Positions 61,844-64,000 of a DNA stretch of 64,000 bases are shown here, one piece after another. Below the pieces are notes generated by a model, which saw nothing but the letters and a program-made list of their open reading frames with translations, was not told the DNA's origin and did not search any database. How positions within the stretch are numbered: the stretch's first letter is position 1; each line of letters starts with the position of its first letter. Origin of the DNA: Polysphondylium violaceum (lineage: Eukaryota > Evosea > Eumycetozoa > Dictyosteliales > Dictyosteliaceae). The position numbers and the translations under genes are program-made. The DNA lies in assembly GCA_000277445.1 (NCBI GenBank), contig AJWJ01000003.1, positions 1 to 64,000 of the forward strand. Direction: 5' to 3'.

Positions 61844-62792
61844 AATTTGATCATATCATATAAACACACTAAATTGTTGTTGTAGTTACTATTGTTATTG
61901 TTGTGCTTAAAAGCATAAATACTAGTTTGTTTATTACAAACAATAATAAAGTGTATGCTAGTTAGTTTTTATTGTGATTGATGGTGGGTTGTGTGAGAGT
62001 AGGTGTTTGTAAATAATGGGGGGCGTAAGATATTTTTGCAGTTTTGCAAAAAAAAAATTGATAAAAAAAAAAACTTTTGAAAAAAAAATGGTTGTCCATG
62101 TATTGGAATTTACCACTCATCCACAGGATTATTGATCAAACAAAATGGTGGGGGTGAAAATAAGAAAATTTTTGATATTGATTGAAAAAAGTAGAAATGA
62201 TTTAACGAGTTAGACATTAAATCAAGCAAATGTATATCTATTCAAAAACCTAATAAAAGCTGAAGATTTATATAATTAAATAGATGAAGTTCCTTTGTTT
62301 TAAAAAAAAAGATCTTTATAAAATAATATAGATATTTAAATTCTAAAAATAAAAAGTGTAATATTTTAATTGTTTTATCCCTGTTAAACATTTAAAGTGT
62401 GTTTTCATAAATTTGGTTTCTAGCCTCCCAGCTTTTCAGATTTACACAAAGCTCTGGTGATCTTTTGGCCCGGTGTTACTGGTTCATCAATCAATGCATG
62501 TTGGTACATTATTAGTATTGGTGGTAAGGATATAATTAACCAATAAATATGAAACTAATATATTTTTTTGTATCAAGTGCTACCATTTGGGTTGAAGATA
62601 ATGCCAATCCACATACTTTTTTTCTATCTATTCTGATGGATAAACCTAGATACTATCCATCCACCTCAAATATCCTCTAAATTTTCCACTCTACATCTTA
62701 ATAAAAACCTATTTTCGTAATTGGTCTATAATTTTTTACTGGATTTTTAGTTTATTTTTATTTCAAATTTACAAAATGTTTTTTATTTTAAT
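61844..62792. other. spacer with an unexplained GC-richer island
   Basis: 949 bases upstream of MEKK-alpha. Most is A/T-rich, but about 62405-62560 is distinctly GC-richer and open on both strands. The minus reading (62554-62420) gives LPPILIMYQHALIDEPVTPG then QKITRALCKSEKLGG and a stop, preceded by an AG acceptor. The plus reading gives LHKALVIFWPGVTGSSINAC, also preceded by TTTCTAG. Neither matches a known family; see findings. Confidence 0.3.
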
Positions 62793-63092
62793 TTACATAT
62801 CATTAGCGAGTTTTGGTTCAATGTTTTTCAATTTCATATATCCTTCTAAAATGGGTAAAGATACTTCTTTCATTTCATCAACACTTGTATCTGGGAAAAC
62901 AAAATCTTGAATTCTTGATGGATTGGTGGTTTCTAAACATACAAGGACACATTCTCTAAGGCAACCAATTGTATTTTCAGTAAATCTTAAACGGTAATCA
63001 TGTGAACATATATCATGGTTAACTTGGACACAAGTGGAAAATTTATCAAATGGGAGTGACTTGATTTCTTGGACTTGAAAATGTGGTCTCAT
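62793..63092 (-). CDS. hypothetical 99-residue protein
   Basis: Open frame with a true ATG, 99 residues, no intron evident. The composition is balanced and not low-complexity: HFQVQEIKSLPFDKFSTC, NHDICSHDYRLRFTENTIGC, then DFVFPDTSVDEMKEVSLPIL. Five cysteines lie between residues 21 and 52, and the remainder is mixed alpha/beta-like. No signal peptide or membrane segment. Codon use resembles its neighbours, so I believe it is a real gene, but I do not recognise a family. An A/T-rich promoter-like region with a T run precedes it. Confidence 0.65.
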   Translation of the reverse strand: MRPHFQVQEIKSLPFDKFSTCVQVNHDICSHDYRLRFTENTIGCLRECVLVCLETTNPSRIQDFVFPDTSVDEMKEVSLPILEGYMKLKNIEPKLANDM

Positions 63093-63526
63093 TATTGGTT
63101 GATTAAAAAATTATAGTTGGTTAAGTTGGTAGGTATTAATAATAATAATTGATAGTTGGTTGATTGGAATGATATTTAATTAAAATAAAAACAAAATCTT
63201 TTAGTATTTATATCTTTTTTGAACCTTTTTTTTTTTGTTTATTTTAAAAAAAAAATTTCATTAAAAAATTTTCGTTGATTGCCTAAGCAAAAAAGTTTCG
63301 ATGAAAGTTTTTTTTAGAAAATTTATATTTTTAAGACATTGAAAACTCGTAAATTTAAGAATTGATGATCTCATACACTCCTAACTTGTCCAATGAAAGT
63401 AGATTATTATAAACTAGTATTTAATTTGTAACTTGATAACTGTGATCAAACAATGATTTAAATAATGAAACTCTACAAAAGGCTTAAAGAAAGGGTTAAA
63501 ATTTATTTAAATAAAAAAATTAAATT
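63093..63526. other. A/T-rich spacer
   Basis: 434 bases between the 99-residue gene start and the end of the receiver-domain gene. Homopolymer-rich; nothing supported. Confidence 0.6.
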
Positions 63527-64000
63527 CTATTCTGATATTTTTTCCAATCTTGGATTTAACTGATCCGCTGTTGAAGGTGTATGATTAATTGCAATATTAA
63601 TTTGTTGTTGTTGTGCATTATTGCTATTATTTATGTTGTTATTATTGTTATTGTTATTATTGTTGTTGTTATTAATAGCATTGTTGCCATTACTATTATT
63701 ATTATTATTTGAAATAGTTGATTTGGAAATATCATTGGTTTCAGTCCATTTTTTAATCATATCTCTTAGTTCATGAATTTTAATTGGTTTTGAAATATAA
63801 TCATCCATTCCACTGTTTAAACATTTAATTTGATCTTCTTTGAAAACATTTGCAGTGGTGGCGATAATAGTCAATCTTGGCGATCCAGTTGTAGATTCGC
63901 TCTTTCTAATCTCTCTTGCCACTTGGAAGCCGTCCATGTCAGGCATCATAATGTCTAAAAACACTATGTCATATTTATCGTGAAACTTTTCCAATGTTGA
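63527..64000 (-). CDS. C-terminal receiver domain of a hybrid histidine kinase or response regulator (partial)
   Basis: Runs off the right edge; only the last 157 codons are seen. The receiver fold is clear: phosphoacceptor Asp in IVFLDIMMPDMDGFQVAREI, the switch Thr in IIATTANVF, and the conserved Lys in DDYISKPIKIHELRDMI. The acidic pair and the front of the fold lie outside the window. After the receiver comes an Asn-rich tail with a QQQ patch. In dictyostelids a receiver at the very C-terminus most often belongs to a hybrid histidine kinase (Dhk family) feeding the RdeA-RegA phosphorelay; whether a kinase domain lies upstream cannot be seen here. No ATG belongs at 63994. Confidence 0.85.
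   Translation of the reverse strand, partial: STLEKFHDKYDIVFLDIMMPDMDGFQVAREIRKSESTTGSPRLTIIATTANVFKEDQIKCLNSGMDDYISKPIKIHELRDMIKKWTETNDISKSTISNNNNNSNGNNAINNNNNNNNNNNNNINNSNNAQQQQINIAINHTPSTADQLNPRLEKISE

Overview
The window looks like chromosomal DNA of a dictyostelid social amoeba (Amoebozoa). The evidence is very AT-rich intergenic DNA with long A/T runs, short AT-rich introns that mostly start GTATGT or GTAAGT and end in AG, long Asn, Gln, Ser and Thr runs inside proteins, and family markers. The markers are a MEKK-alpha type kinase with F-box and WD40 repeats, an hssA/sp-like small protein, paired secreted DUF3472-type proteins, an IPT/TIG-EGF surface protein and a class I PI3-kinase with a long polar N-terminus. 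I cannot name the species from sequence alone. No tRNA, rRNA, CRISPR array or recognisable transposable element was seen.

Layout. 1-5 kb: NmrA-like protein (-), small ankyrin protein (+), four-exon dTDP-glucose 4,6-dehydratase (-). 5-16 kb: an acyl-CoA thioesterase carrying an RRM (-), a three-exon class I PI3-kinase that first looks like two genes (-), and pyruvate dehydrogenase E2 (-) with an unusual structured intron. 16-24 kb: GK5-type sugar kinase (+), tandem secreted DUF3472-type paralogues (-), Yif1 (+), NEDD8 (-). 24-30 kb: PLP-homeostasis protein (-) diverging from a cytochrome b5-reductase fusion (+), an intronless Fic protein (-), endonuclease IV with a PIP box (+), an OXLD1-like protein (-). 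30-40 kb: membrane aspartic protease with a Big-1-like domain (+), class I glutamine amidotransferase (-), HIG1 protein (+), an unknown two-pass membrane protein (-), MetE (+). 40-50 kb: a 1468-residue FHA protein (+), dynein roadblock light chain (-), a decayed fragment of, and then the intact copy of, an IPT/TIG-EGF surface protein (+), an hssA-like gene (-). 51-64 kb: enolase (-), a 14-TM MFS transporter (-), a 2.9 kb gene-free gap, MEKK-alpha (-), a 99-residue unknown (-), and the 3' end of a hybrid histidine kinase or response regulator cut by the window edge (-).

Most genes are core metabolism (enolase, PDH E2, MetE, GK5, thioesterase), trafficking or ubiquitin-like housekeeping, or dictyostelid signalling (PI3K, MEKK-alpha, two-component receiver). 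There is no operon-like pathway cluster, but several pairs share short divergent or convergent spacers. Exon joins were worked out by hand from splice motifs, reading phase and remembered family sequences; none is backed by transcript data. The most interesting items are the RRM-thioesterase fusion, the PB1 exon of MEKK-alpha, the multi-hairpin intron of the PDH E2 gene, the class II Fic protein, three TGAGTCA boxes upstream of metE, and several perfect inverted repeats in intergenic DNA.
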